Source: Phorcus lineatus (Eukaryota > Mollusca > Gastropoda > Trochida > Trochidae). Taken from it: DNA of 64,000 bases. Below the pieces are notes generated by a model. The model searched no databases. It was not told the DNA's origin and saw only the letters and a list, made by a program, of their open reading frames with translations. Made by a program: the position numbers and the translations under genes. Shown here in pieces: positions 14,841 through 47,545 of this stretch. How positions within the stretch are numbered: the stretch's first letter is position 1; each line of letters starts with the position of its first letter. The stretch covers positions 36,925,484 to 36,989,483 of the forward strand of contig OV121095.1 of assembly GCA_921293015.1 (NCBI GenBank). Reading direction: 5' to 3'.

Positions 14841-15480
14841 TGATAGAGCATCAGCACTTCTGTGCAAAGCACTTTCATATGCTGTATGATGGACTGAAGT
14901 AAAGATCAGCTGCCCAAAGCTTCTTGTACCAGATCTGGAGAATATCACCTCTGACTTCCATTGAATTTTGTTCATGACTCTCAAAGAAACAACCTATTCA
15001 TCAACCTGTGAGGTCATATCAGGTTTTTGGAAAGCACTTTCTAGGGCCGTATGTTGGATACAACTAAATGTCAGATCCTAAAGCTGTATGGTTCTAAATA
15101 GGGTGCATTATCATCAGTGCATTATTATTTTTGATATGACTATAAATCAAACAATAACCAATAATTTTTTAGAAGTACTTTCTTATAATGTATGTTGGAC
15201 AACTGAATCTCAATTCACTCAGCTCTTTGGGACAGATGGTTGAAACGACCAACTGAAATGAATGAGTATCATTGCATTTAGGTGTACATGAACATGTTTA
15301 ATAGGACTTAAACAGATTAATCAACTTGTGTTAAGACACATCAATAATTCTTCTAGAAAACACTTTCTTCAAATGTATGTTGGACAACTATATGTCAGAT
15401 CCCTCAAGCTCATCTACCTCATTCAAGTGCAGGTCACCTTTTGATCAAATATCACTGCACTTTTACATAAAATAGTTTTT
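14841..15480 (+). repeat. diverged tandem repeat, about 140-180-bp unit
   Basis: Four blocks carry a version of AAAGCACTTTCT followed by TGTATGTTGGACAACTA and a GTCAGATCC-like and AAGCT-like segment, at about 14867, 15034, 15173 and 15356. The array directly follows the SINE. Confidence 0.5.
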
Positions 15481-16588
15481 GTCCTCAATCTTTTAATCGA
15501 GAGATCCATTAATTTTCGGTCTCTGGAAGGTTTTATTCATGCATTGTCAAGTAATTTGATAGAAGTTTTTTCATCATTTATCAAAGGATTGAATTTGATA
15601 CAACATTTCCAACTATTAGATTAATTTTTTTTTGAACAGTGGTGTTGGAAATAGTTATAACTCTTTCGCTGGACTGGTTGAACTATATATCCGAGCTCCT
15701 TTGTTTAGCATTCTATAGTAGGTCAGTTTATTAAATCTGTTTCAAGTGTGAATCTTTTGTATACACAATGAAATAAGTTAAGGACATCCCTGGTTTCAAT
15801 ATTGTGATATTCTATTATTTTAGAAATAATTCATATGATCAAGAATTATTATTATTTACTTTTTATGTTGAGTATAGCTAGTACTTTCTAATTCTACCTA
15901 ATACTGGTTTAGCAGATAAAGTTGTGGACTTCAATAAATCTTAGAACCATATATGATCCTGTCTAATCATTAATCTTTCTGAATTAGTAACTAAAATACA
16001 TTTGTCTCAATAAAATATGCATTATGGATTCAAAATTCTTTTTGATTCTTTCAAATTTTATGTTGTTACAGTTTTAATTTTGAAATCCTGAACCTTTTCT
16101 GATAAGAGAGAAACTTTCATCGATTGGAAGAAAGGTAGAGGGTTTTTTATATCACAAAAGTTCCTCCCGAGTTACTCCGAATATCTAGCTTGAGCGAATC
16201 TTTAAAAACTGTTTCCCGTATAAGTCAATCAATGAAAAACCCAGGAGTTTATATCAGATGAAGTGAAATATTCAGATGGTTATGAACTCAATTTCAAAGA
16301 TGAATTTCCTGCCCAGGGTCTCAAGAGTGAATATCATTTCAGCTCTGAATGTTGAATTTGCATTGTTTGTAAACCCAGGGGTCGCACTAACAGACCAAAA
16401 TTAACTGTGTCAGATAACCTCATAGTGAACACATTTCTCAAACCGTATTGATAGAGGAATAACAATTGATATCCTCCAATTAGGGAATAATCCTCTCCAT
16501 AGAACCCTCAAGGGTATCCAATATTGAAATGAGGTTGAACCCAGAATAGCTGCTCCTCAGGAAGGCATATATTTACAGCTAATTCAAG

Positions 16589-16900
16589 TTGCATAGGTCA
16601 AGCCATGGTTGGATTGGAGAAGCTATTGGAAATCATTGTTGCCTTTCGGGGAGCTTTCAGGCTGTCTTTGACATATTTGTGTTTGTTGATGTGTTTGACG
16701 TCATTGCAGGCTTGTGCCATGAGATGTACATCACTCACTTCCTTGATGGAGTGGTCTCTGTGGTCGTTTCTGTCCTCCTGGACATGAGATATCCTTGGTC
16801 ACATTTCCTGGCTAAATGGCCGTGGATAGTAGCTGCATTATTTCTTGTGTGTCATATGGTTATAACCTTGATTGGACTACTTTTCAAGTTAGGAATTTGA
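16589..16900 (+). other. unassigned 103-codon open frame in a non-repetitive island
   Basis: It encodes a hydrophobic peptide with stretches such as AVFDIFVFVDVFDVIAG and a run ending LIGLLFKLGI. No family is recognised and no splice or promoter signal is convincing. The DNA is less AT-rich than its surroundings, so a conserved non-coding element is at least as likely as a gene. Confidence 0.15.
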
Positions 16901-17392
16901 TGATGCCATTGAACATTTTATGAATTTTTTATTTTTGATTGGCATTTGATTTAAATTCAAACCAAGATTTCTAGACAATTAGTATGATCCTGTATCATGG
17001 ATAGCACAATACAACTTAAGACTTGTACACTTGTGTGTGCCTGTAATAATTTTTACAAGTCAACTAGTAAATAGCATATAAACGTGGTTTACAAACGTTT
17101 TACAATCATTTTAATCTTTTGTCAAACTGCTTCCATGGTTTAAAATGCTCTATGGTAAGGTTCAGATTCTCAATATAATATCTTTTTTTTAAAAATAATT
17201 TCAATGGTGGGGATAAGTTTTCATTTTTGGTATTCTCTTTAAGATTTTCATTTCTAGTGGTTTCCATTGATGTATTTAACTTCTAATATTTCATGTACTC
17301 CTGGTCAGATTCTGAGATAAGTGGCACAAACAGGCTAGTGTTTCAAGATGGCTTGGTAGACTATCTTCATTCTAGGGTCTCTCTCAACTTGC

Positions 17393-17550
17393 TTTACCTT
17401 CCCTTCACAAAAACACAATTGAATGTTCACTAATCTACGTCAACACCAGATTCAGAAAAGGCCAATTCTTTATTTCACCTTCCCTTATCAAAAACACAAT
17501 TGAATATTCACTAATTTTCGTCCGTTCCAGATTCTGAAAAGTCCAATTCT
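17393..17550 (+). repeat. 79-bp tandem duplication
   Basis: Copies at 17393-17470 and 17472-17550 share ACCTTCCCTT, AAAAACACAATTGAAT and TTCACTAAT and end with CCAATTCTT. There are about a dozen substitutions. Confidence 0.8.
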
Positions 17551-20483
17551 TGTGAACAGAATATCACCATTCCTTGAATTTTATTCTTGAAAAGTTGCTA
17601 GTCTTTAGCATACAAAATTTCAGTGTAATAATCCTGTCAATGAGGAAACCAAAAGTCTACATCTTTCCACATCTTGAATCTCTGACTTTAGCATGATTGA
17701 GTTGCTTCCTTCAGCTTTCTTTTTTCCAGATTTCATCAATAGAATTTGTTCATATTTTCATCTCACTGACATGCCTTTTTGTGTTTTGAAAAATGATTTT
17801 CATAAAAAGCCACAAAGCTTGTTATCATTGAGGCAGACCAGAAACTTTCATATAGTCGCCTCAATTTAAGTTTACTCAGTTTTTCTATTGATTTTACTGT
17901 TGGCTACATCATATATCTGATTTGGGAATACATACATCCCTATCTCCGAATGTTGGATGGGTATGAAGTGTCATGACCCTCAGGGTATTCGGTTTTTTAA
18001 TACGTTGTGTTAGTGGGGGATTTATATGAATTTATACAAGACCAGAATTGGAATACAGCCAAGGCTTTGTGAAGGAGTATAGGGATAACGTCGTCTTTAA
18101 GCTTTTAATTCTGTTTTTCGAAACTTTATTAGTCTTTTACCTTTCAACTTTTTTTAAAGATATATTGTAAAGAAGGTGAATATGTTTACCTAGCAAAAGA
18201 TCTTCCATTGTTATTCCTTAGGGGAATTACTAACATTTCCAATATATTTGGGTACACTTGTGTAAATTGAAATTGATATATGTTATTTTAAAACGACAAC
18301 TAGAAGGTATTTACTTTCAGTGATACGCTTTTATAAATCAAAATTGATTTTCTACTTTGTTTTAAAACTACAACTAGAGTAGTATTTCATTTCAAAGAAA
18401 TTTAAATCAAGGATTATTAGCTGTATTCAATGATTTCATGCAAGAGTTTATTTTTGTTTTTTAAATTTCTATTTCATTGAAATCAAGAGTATTTTTCTAT
18501 AATCTATGTATAATTTTACTGATCGATTTGCTGTTGTTATTTGTGTATTCAGGAGTGATATTCTAAAGACAAATGTCAACTGTTGGTAAAAATCAATGAT
18601 GTATGAGTGATATTTCCCCTACAGTGTCAACAAGTAGTCAGGGAAATAGTTCAAATAGCAATCAGTACCGAGGGATGTTGACTAGTAGTCAAGCAAGTAG
18701 TAGATAACCTTTAAGCTATCTTTTTGTCCAAATTAAATCACCAGACAGTTATTGATAGACCAATCCTTTATGTTCAAATGAGTGATGTTCACATAAGAAG
18801 AAAAAATGTGGACAAGTATATAAGAATTTTGAGTAATACAGAGAAGATTGATTGACTTTCAAAATGTTGACTTCATCCTTTTTTAAATGTCTGTTTCTTG
18901 TTCTTCCTTATGCTTTGAGGTTCGTCAGGTAATGAATGGTTGGAGCATACGAATAGATGCAAATTACAGAAAGTAAAATGGTTTTGTCAAGTTTGGCCTC
19001 ATAATGTATCACTCCACGGCATTTTCATGCCAGCTGCAATTATCAAGTGAACCCATGCACTTGTAACAAGTCTAAACTACTGAAAAACGTTTTGAATTTT
19101 GTAATTTAATTTGCTCTTAAATAAATGTATAATTTGAAGTCTTAGATAAATAAATAATTTTTATTAGATTGGAAAGAGGTTGATCATCAGTGAAAGTAAC
19201 ACCATCTCCATATATATTCAACTTGTTAAAAGTCTCTCAAAGTGTTTTCTGGACTTTTTGTGTAATTAAAACTTTTGCAGTAACTAGGGAAATAACAGAC
19301 ATGCAACATTGGAGAGGCTGTTAACTATCAATTGAACTAGAATTAATAAATACAGCCAACATTTTTGCTCGAAGTACTTGCCTGCATGCCCATCAGCCAA
19401 ATACTGGTAATTGGAAATGCAGCTTGTTGAAGAAAAGGCCAGCAAGGGGACATGGCTTGTATGATTATATATATTCTAGTGTCTCAACATTGCAGGGTTT
19501 ATTTATTAAGAGGAAGGAGGATTTTCAAAACCACAAGCCTTGCTTGCTTGAAATGACTAACAATTATTTCAAGCACTGATTTCAATGTCATTTCATCTAG
19601 CAGTTACCGTAGTTAAAGGTAACCAAGCTACCAGCCGAGGTTCGAAAATTTCAATTCTTGACTAATATTGACAGAAGGTTGCTCTAGATTTGGAGTCACC
19701 GAGGGATATGTTCCTGATTAAAAGGCCCATTTCAAATCAGCTGAAATCAATTATTCTAGTAGAATTCCCTCTGAATGTTGTCAGCTCATTAGTGTAAGAG
19801 GGAGATGGACTTGGCAGGCAGAAGTTGAGGGATTGCTCTAGGGGGAGCAGTTCTTGTTTCACAACTAACTCACATTACTATCTAGGGCAAGATAGTTAGT
19901 ACATAGCTGATTAAGCTCCAAATTAGGAAGTCTGAGGTTTGAATGAGGTAGAACTATGTCATTGAAATGTTGATTAGAGGAAGAGAGCAAGGCTTTTCTT
20001 GTGTCACTAATACAATTACTGATTAGTTGCAATCAGATGGACTAGATACATTATTTATCAAAACAAGTCAAACCACAATCTCATCCCTGAAACTTTAAAT
20101 TCAATCTTTTTGTCTTCCTGAAATGTTCCTACATCAATGAAGAATTGATCTTCAAGACTTATTCAGTAAACACATTCATCCTCAATATATTTCTATTTTG
20201 AGAAACCATATTCCTAACTGTTTCTAAACAAAGGATATTGATTTTCAGAATTCTTTTCTTGGATTCCAACCTACGCCTTCAACACCTGCAGCTTAAGACT
20301 TAGCTTGTTATAGGGGATTTATATAGATCATCCCTGGATTTTGTTCAAAATTGGTGTAACCTTTAATCTTGTTGAAAGTAACTGTCTTCACTAATTTTCA
20401 GATGTCAGAGATAAGCATCACTAAAGTACTCTGGGAGAAAAAAATCTCATCAAACACCACTGACTCTTATTTTACTTTTACAG

Positions 20484-40404
<19,921 letters not shown>

Positions 40405-40559
40405 GCAACACCACAGGACCTACAGCCCTACTGGATGCCTTAATGTACAAAGTATCTGCTCTTCTCTGCAACGAGTTCGTGCTGGAGAAATGGGGATAAT
40501 ACACAGCATTCACTGAAGTGCTTCTGTCGGAGGATTGATGGATGGACGGATGGAGTCAC

Positions 40560-41260
40560 TGCTTTCATTGGTTTCCGTCAACAGAAGGAAAAAGAATTAG
40601 TCTTTTTTTAAATGGTTATGTTGACGAAAAACCGATTTACAAATGGTTCAAGCGAGAAAAGGATGGGGTCATTGCTTTCAAATGGTTCAGTTGTCGGAAG
40701 TTAAAAGAATAAACCTGTTATCAAATGGTTCAGTCGACTGAAGTAAAGAGAATAAATCTGTTATCAAATGGTTCAGTCGACTGAAGTTAAAAGAATAAAT
40801 CTGTTATCAAATGGTTCAGTCGACTGAAGGAAAGATTTATAAATGGTTCAGTCAAGAAAAAGATGGAGTCACTCCATGTTATTGGTTCATTGACCAAAAC
40901 ATGGAGTCAGTCTGTTTTCAAATGATGCAGTCTAATGAAGGAAAAAGAGGTAATCTGTTTTCAAATGCTTCAGTCAACCGAAAGATAGATTTCATAAATG
41001 GTTCGGTTCAGAAAAGGATACATTAATTGCTTTCAAATGGCAGGTTAAAGGCTAAAGTGTCTATCATTAGTCTACCATTAGATGGTTCAGTCGATAGAAG
41101 GATAGAGTCTACTTATTTTCTGCTGGTTCAGATGACGTAAAAATATTGAGTCAGTGTGCTTTCAAATGTATTAGTCAAGGTCTGTTGAGTTTAATCTGAA
41201 ATAAGGTGGTTCAGAAAATAGGAAGATCGATTAAGTTGATCTTCTCAGAATAAGCCTGTT
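40560..41260 (+). repeat. 43-bp tandem repeat and diverged relatives in CASK 3' UTR
   Basis: Three nearly identical units start at about 40721, 40764 and 40807, each carrying TCAAATGGTTCAGTCGACTG and AGAATAAATCTGTTA. Looser copies of AAATGGTTCAGT extend from 40560 to 41260. CAGTCGACTG in each unit is a perfect 10-bp palindrome. An open frame across 40811-41026 comes only from the repeat and is not a gene. Confidence 0.85.
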
Positions 41261-41924
41261 TTTAAATGGTATAATGATATTTGGACTCTGTGAAAATGTC
41301 TGTGGAAATATTCAAACTTTACTGCTGTGAATTAAATAAGTTTTCAGCACTGATTTTCAGACGACAAACAGGCTAATGCTCTTTAATTTCATGATATAAA
41401 CCTAATTCTTATTCTTCAATATTTCCAAAAAGATCTAAGGAAATACATTGACTTTGATTCCATGACAAATTTTGGATTTCAACTTAAAGGCTTTGTACCA
41501 TTGGCGAAACAATTTATCATTAATTTTTCATTGAATATAAATCATGCAGTAACTAAGTCAATCAACTGAAAGTCTTACTGTTTTAGTCTACTTTTGACAG
41601 AATTAACTCTTATTCTGTTTTCACAAGAGTCAAAGAAGCAATGTTAAGAAACTGTAAGACTGAGAAAAGACATTTCTCACACTTCTTGCTTCTGGTGGTG
41701 GGAGATTTAAGACGAAGGACTAGCCATAAAGATTGAGCCAATCAGATTCTCTGTTTGTGCCCATCACTGATATAATACAGGATGTCTGATTGGATGTGAG
41801 ATATCTAACATCAGCTGACATTGGCTGATGCCTCTGCAATATGTAAGTTGATTGGTTGATGTTTTATACATCATTGTTCCAAAAGAGTGAAATATGGCTG
41901 CTGATAGAACTTATAAAATCACTT

Positions 41925-42045
41925 CTGATTGGTTCAAAATGAAAGTAGTTATGTATGAATTATTCTGATATTGTTTTGAAAGGAAAGTAGTTATACATGA
42001 ACCTTTTTTATTGGTTCAAAAAGAACATAGTTGTTTGTGACATAC
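41925..42045 (+). repeat. short diverged tandem repeat, about 42-bp unit
   Basis: Three copies of a unit like GATTGGTTCAAAATGAAAGT followed by AGTTATGTATGAA lie at about 41929, 41970 and 42010, with substitutions. They follow several ATTGG pentamers in the probable CASK 3' UTR. Confidence 0.55.
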
Positions 42046-45000
42046 TCTCATCTATTCAAAAAGAAAAAAAAGGTAATAGTTAATTGCTATTCTTTTTAAA
42101 GATATGTATTTCACAGATGATTAAATATATGTTATTAAGGAATTTAGCTTGCAGATTTCAAGTATGTGAGAAATTGACTTCTCCTATAGTGCTGCCTTCT
42201 AGTCTTAGTATTTTCAAATGCTTCATCAAAAATTACTTCATCTTATTTTTAGTTTATTGGAATTTTGTCCTTGCCATTTTATCGTCTTATTTTAGTTGTA
42301 CCTCTAATTAGTATTTGTTACACCTTGTATTTGGATGTATTCTTCAGTTATTTTACCCCAGGATATAAACTATCTCTGTCTGGTCATATCTCACACAGGA
42401 ATAAATATATGTAAAAATCCTTTCAGGAAAGTTGCTTAAAATCACCATTATAGCAGTAATGTAAAGGTATAGTAAATTCCTTACTGGCATTGGAAGCAGT
42501 GAATGGTTGAAAATAATTTCTTCTACGAAGATTTGGGTAGGTTGAAATAAAACAGTTTGTCTCAGCAAAATTTTTTTTAGAGTGACAAGTAATTGTACTA
42601 ATTTTGTCATTTTGGGATTACAATGCAAATGTGTTAGCTGAACATTGAGTACAAATGACATTTTAGCATGTATCAAAGCTCTATGGTAGATTCTCTATGT
42701 CACTTTTAAGGTTAGTGTAAGTAAATTTTCTATAATGGGTGTTATTTTCTGTAAGTGGACTCCCCTGAAGAGAGATCGATATCACTTTACTTTTGATTAT
42801 GATGTATATCTAATTATTCCATCTTGGTTGTGTATTTGTGTTTTATATGTGATCTTTTGCAAATTGTTTTTGTTATTCAAATTGTAGCAGAGTTATTTAA
42901 ACTAGATAACCCCATTCCTGTACATTCTTTTGCCTCCATGGATTTATTTTTAAGATAATTAATTTACAAGATCTTCTGCATTTTGTTGTAGATGTTTCTA
43001 GATGAAGAATTTATGTTTATCATTAAGTTGTCAAGTTATCCTTTAACAAATAGTTCATGTAGTAGTACTTAATTTGATAAATGTAATTTTAGCGCCAAAG
43101 TTGAAGGAAACTTTTATTTTTCTGTTGGGAATTTAAAGACTCCCATTTGTAGTTTGATTTGTAAAAAAAATAATAAAAGATATCTATTTGATATATTCTG
43201 TATAATGATATGTTCAGTTAGGAAAATAGTACTTGCCAGTCTTATGGATGGTTAAAACATATTCAACTATCTTCCAAAGTCAAATGTCAGTAATAGATCT
43301 ATCAGTATCTGTTATTAATTTTGAAATGAATATTTAATCTTACTATCAAAGCATATGTAAATATGTAAATTTCACTGTAGGGTCACTCTTCATTGTTTAG
43401 AAGTCGTACCAAGTGAAAATGTTATGCTTATGAATAGATTGACTTCCCTTTATTGCTACTTTGTATAGAAGAATGATAAACAATGAAATGTTGCATAATA
43501 TCAATCCCATCTTCCATTATTTAGAAAATAAGAACCCAAATCTTGGTAAATCCCTGTACAATTGTTGAGTTTTTAGAGTTTGTTCTGAAATGGAATATTA
43601 TAGATATATATTTGATATGTTACATTACCACAGGCAAAGTCATGTTTTAAATCAAAATTTAGTTATTTTTAGTTTTGTATATCAGTAGTTAGAGCTATGT
43701 TCCTGTTTTCTTTAACTCAACAGTTATGTGTAACCTTCAGTACCCAAGATGTCAATAATGAAACTTATGTTCATATTATTTTAGAATTTGTATATTTTGC
43801 CCTCGTTTGTTCATTTGAATTTATTTTAAAAGTCTTAGTTTGATGTTGATTTAGATAAAAGATGATTAATTACAAGTGTCATATTTCCAAGTAAAAGATG
43901 ATTTCATCCTTTTGTTTTCCCTGGAAGCATCTTTGGTCCTGAACTATGGTAAGATAGTGCTTGTTCTTTATCCATGTTCCGGGCCCATCTCTCTGTTTAT
44001 TGGATGAACATGTTCCTAATCACATGACTTTGGACCAATCAGCAGTTGAGTGAATAAAACATTACTTCATATAGGTGTGCTGTGTATTCATTTGACTTTT
44101 CAACACATATGTTTAAGAAAATGGCCACAACAGTTATCTGACTGCAACAAAGTTGATTGTATAGTGTAATAATGCAACACAGTTGCAACACAAAGTGGTT
44201 CTGTTGCAGTTGAAGAAGGCGCTTAAAAAAACAACACAAGGAATGCAAGAAATTAAAGCCATTTCATTTACAAATTCATCTAAAATGTCATTTAGGTGCA
44301 AGATGTGAATATATCATGGTTGTAAAGTGACGTTAGCTAGCTTGAGCAGATTTCAGATATACTGTTCATATAACTATCATATCAGTTCTATAGTTTAATA
44401 TTAGTTTAGAGACTCTTTGTTTCATAAAAAAGCTTCATTTTAAGATTTTTAAAGAGGATGTTTACCTCACGATACATTCCCCCCTTAATGTTGTCAATGT
44501 TTGCCATATAACCTCCAAAACTACAAATAGCAGAGGTCATCAGAGGTGTCTTTTGGTACCACTATGCAAAATGCAAAAATTACATGGTAGATATTTCTGT
44601 GATAGGTTAAAAGAAGTAATTATTGGGCAAAAAACATAGAGATATACTATGCTAAATGAATGATATTAAGTTTTGATGTAATTTGCAACTCAAATGACCA
44701 AAAATCATAAAGCATAAACACTTTTACAAAGATTTTACCGTTGCCCTGCAGAACGTTGATGACTTAAAAAGACTGATAGTAATAATTGTAATTCTCCTTT
44801 TCTCGAACTCTGCTAATGGCTGAAATATTGCCTGAGCGACTTTAAACAATATCTCAGTCACTCACTCCTCTCTACGCCGTGGGTGACATTTTATGTGCGC
44901 TTCCAAACTATGACCATTGAACGCATCTGTTACCGTCATGTTTTGTAACGTCTTATGTGTTTGTCTAAATATGTCACAGTCAATAAATCCACCAAATGAG

Positions 45001-45783
45001 GCAGATTTATAAACCACAATAAGAAAGGATACGTTGAATCTGAAGCAGACAAGAATTTCTCTTGTCATTTCATTTGTGGTTAGGATTAATGCAATTTAAC
45101 ATTATAAAACTGTTTTATTCCTTAAATAGCTGTAAGTGTATTTTCAATAAAATTGTCGCGTAACATCGCCCAAGGTGACGAGTATTTGTTGAAAGTAAAG
45201 ATTTTTATAATACATATCTTGAAAGCTTGTCGGTTCCTTCAGTGTTGGTAAAAATTGGGTATATTTTGTAAAGTAGTCTTTCCATATATGTATTAGAACG
45301 TTAACAAAAAGAGTAAAAATGTTTCTTATGAGAAAATAAGAAAACCATGGTTAAAGATATCAACAGCATATGAGGGAAGAGAAATACACAAATCTGTTCT
45401 AAAAGATGAATTAATGTGAAATAAATTCTGCAAAATCTTTCAAAATCATCTTACAGTGAGACCATTTGTTTTTGTTTACAATTATTCCCTAGCAAAATCA
45501 AATATCTTGAAATGAAAATGTCTCCCTGATCAAAATTTAGTTCATTCTTGCTTTTTCTATGCCAGTTTTGGAAAATACAGACGTACAAAGTCATCTTTGT
45601 AATTGCATAGATATCGTTAGATATTTAGATATAATGTGATATCCGTTTTCTGTTCTGAACAAGAATCTTTGACTTATATTAGCTAATTATACGTTTACAA
45701 AAGTGACATGCAAATTAGAAAGTTGATAAAGGTAGGAAATTGGGCCCATTTTCTTACTCTTTTCATATTCTATGCAATCCACA

Positions 45784-46544
45784 TTAAACAGCCACTCCGT
45801 GAGTTGTTGGAGTCATATATACCAAACTTAATCAATGGTGTCATTTGATCGCTGTATCGACTGTTACCAAAAAGACACATTTTAAAACTTATTGGTTATT
45901 GGTTAGTCAAACGTAATTTTGGAGACATAACTACAACAGGCACGAGGGCAGTTAGGAGTTGATAGTGTTTGTTAGGTTATATAACTAGTATCAATGTTTA
46001 TTGGACGTGATATCTACACCTCTGTGCATTTATAAGGCTGTTTTTAGATTTTCATGGAAAACTAGTATTTGTCATATATATGTCTTTTGGACATGAAACG
46101 TTAAGATGTTTTTATTTTATATCACAACATATGACATTTAGGTTCGTTTTAAAGGTAAATAATATGTTATGAAAATCACGGAGTGGCTCTTTAATACAGA
46201 AAAAGGTATCTATAGATATCAAGGCATTAAGCTTGTACCAAAAAAGGACAGGTGTAATAGTTCATAGCGAAGATGATGACTTGCTTGACATATCAAGAGA
46301 AATTTATATTAATCCTCAATATCAGTATCCGTGTCAATATTTAACATAATCTGATTTGCCATGTCTTATTGGTATATCTACCAGTTTCAATATTTAGTCG
46401 TTGTGAGCTGTAGCGAAACGCTGCAAGAAAAACAACGAACTTTGTAGCATCTGTATAGCTCCGATGATTTTCAACTCAAAATACCTGTTTATAAAAAAAA
46501 GTTTGGCATATATGACTCCAAAAAATCACGGAATGGCTCTTTAA
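45784..46544. mobile_element. TTAA-flanked inverted-repeat element (piggyBac-type MITE candidate)
   Basis: The left end reads TTAAACAGCCACTCCGTGAG, then TTGTTGGAGTCATATATACC AAAC. The right end in reverse complement reads TTAAAGAGCCATTCCGTGAT, then TTTTTGGAGTCATATATGCC AAAC. The ends match over about 45 bp and both carry TTAA, the piggyBac target. A further right-type end, GTGGCTCTTTAA, lies inside at 46183-46194, so two related elements may be nested. No transposase is present. Confidence 0.75.
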
Positions 46545-46630
46545 GAAACCTGACCACGTTTATTTACCATTCAAATAGCTGCGTAGTAACCGCTTGATGG
46601 TTGTATGATTCCAGTGTATTATCAACCGAT

Positions 46631-47336
46631 GGCTTACCAACACCTCATGGTGGTAGGTGAACCGTGACATGTTCGTTAAAGAATATTAAAATGTTTTCCC
46701 AATCATAAACCCTTTTGTGTGGAACATAATCGGATCATTCAGCTTACATCGTTTGATTGCAAAGAGAGTTTGTTTTGTAGATTTTTTGTAGTCTACATGA
46801 ATGGATGTTAATCAAGTGGTTTTGCCTTCGAAGAGAATGTATGTATTAACGGGTATGGTAACCGCTAAAACATATTATCAGAAAGAATAAACCAAGTCCC
46901 TTGTCAGACTGGGTGGAGTGTAGCAATCATTTAGGACGTGAGGAGGCGTCATGGTCACGGGTATCTTTTTGAACAAATGCACAGTTGGCTTACCAACACC
47001 TCATGGTGGTAGGTGAACCGTGACATGTTCGTTAAAGAATATTAAAATGTTTTCCCAATCATAAACCCTTTTGTGTGGAACATAATCGGATCATTCAGCT
47101 TACATCGTTTGATTGCAAAGAGAGTTTGTTTTGTAGATTTTTTGTAGTCTACATGAATGGATGTTAATCAAGTGGTTTTGCCTTCGAAGAGAATGTATGT
47201 ATTAACGGGTATGGTAACCGCTAAAACATATTATCAGAAAGAATAAACCAAGTCCCTTGTCAGACTGGGTGGAGTGTAGCAATCATTTAGGACGTGAGGA
47301 GGCGTCATGGTCACGGGTATCTTTTTGAACAAATGC
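46631..47336 (+). repeat. perfect 350-bp tandem duplication
   Basis: Positions 46631-46980 and 46987-47336 are identical by eye, separated by ACAGTT. Each copy starts GGCTTACCAACACCTCATGG and ends TTTTTGAACAAATGC. No coding content is recognised. Confidence 0.95.
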
Positions 47337-47439
47337 GCCGATTTTTAATGTGAGTTGAGTTTTATTCATATTTCATATCAGAAAAAGTGTAACATTGTTA
47401 TTTCGGGGATGGCACTCTCTATTTCTCGTACTTCTTATG

Positions 47440-47545
47440 GTAGAGTTCCTTACGGGATTCGAACCGTCAACTTTAGGATCAGGCAACACTGACACAAATG
47501 ACCGTGCCAACACCTTACCCACTCAACATTCATTGAGTTATTATT
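47440..47545 (-). repeat. possible tRNA-derived SINE head, minus strand
   Basis: Read on the minus strand there is a GAGTGGGTAAGGTGTTGG segment and, about 45 bases on, a perfect B box GGTTCGAATCC at 47457-47467. The cloverleaf does not look intact, so it is not called a tRNA gene. Confidence 0.4.

Larger units (their letters stand above)
1..20483 (+). other. long intron-like stretch upstream of the first CASK exon seen
   Basis: No exon that I can assign to CASK or any other family was found here on either strand. The first visible CASK exon begins in the middle of the protein, so this is most simply a CASK intron of more than 20 kb. It holds SINE copies, short tandem repeats and some less AT-rich islands (near 6790-7060, 7640-7860, 10880-11050 and 16110-16860) that could be conserved non-coding elements. 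Confidence 0.5.
40405..43185 (+). other. probable CASK 3' UTR
   Basis: No coding sequence follows the stop. The first part holds a 43-bp tandem repeat. AATAAA-like signals occur inside the repeat (for example near 40792) and an AATAAAA lies near 43171. The true polyadenylation site cannot be fixed from sequence alone; the right end given is a guess based on the 43171 signal. Positions 41740-42020 are rich in ATTGG/CCAAT pentamers. Confidence 0.4.

Noticed and set aside
18601..18720. Exon-like stretch after CCCCTACAG with Ser/Thr-rich reading
   Set aside because: It ends in a stop within about 30 codons, has internal AGTAGTCA repeats and does not match the L27 sequence expected upstream of 20484.
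40811..41026. 71-codon open frame after the CASK stop
   Set aside because: It lies in the 3' UTR repeat and its peptide merely repeats the 43-bp unit.
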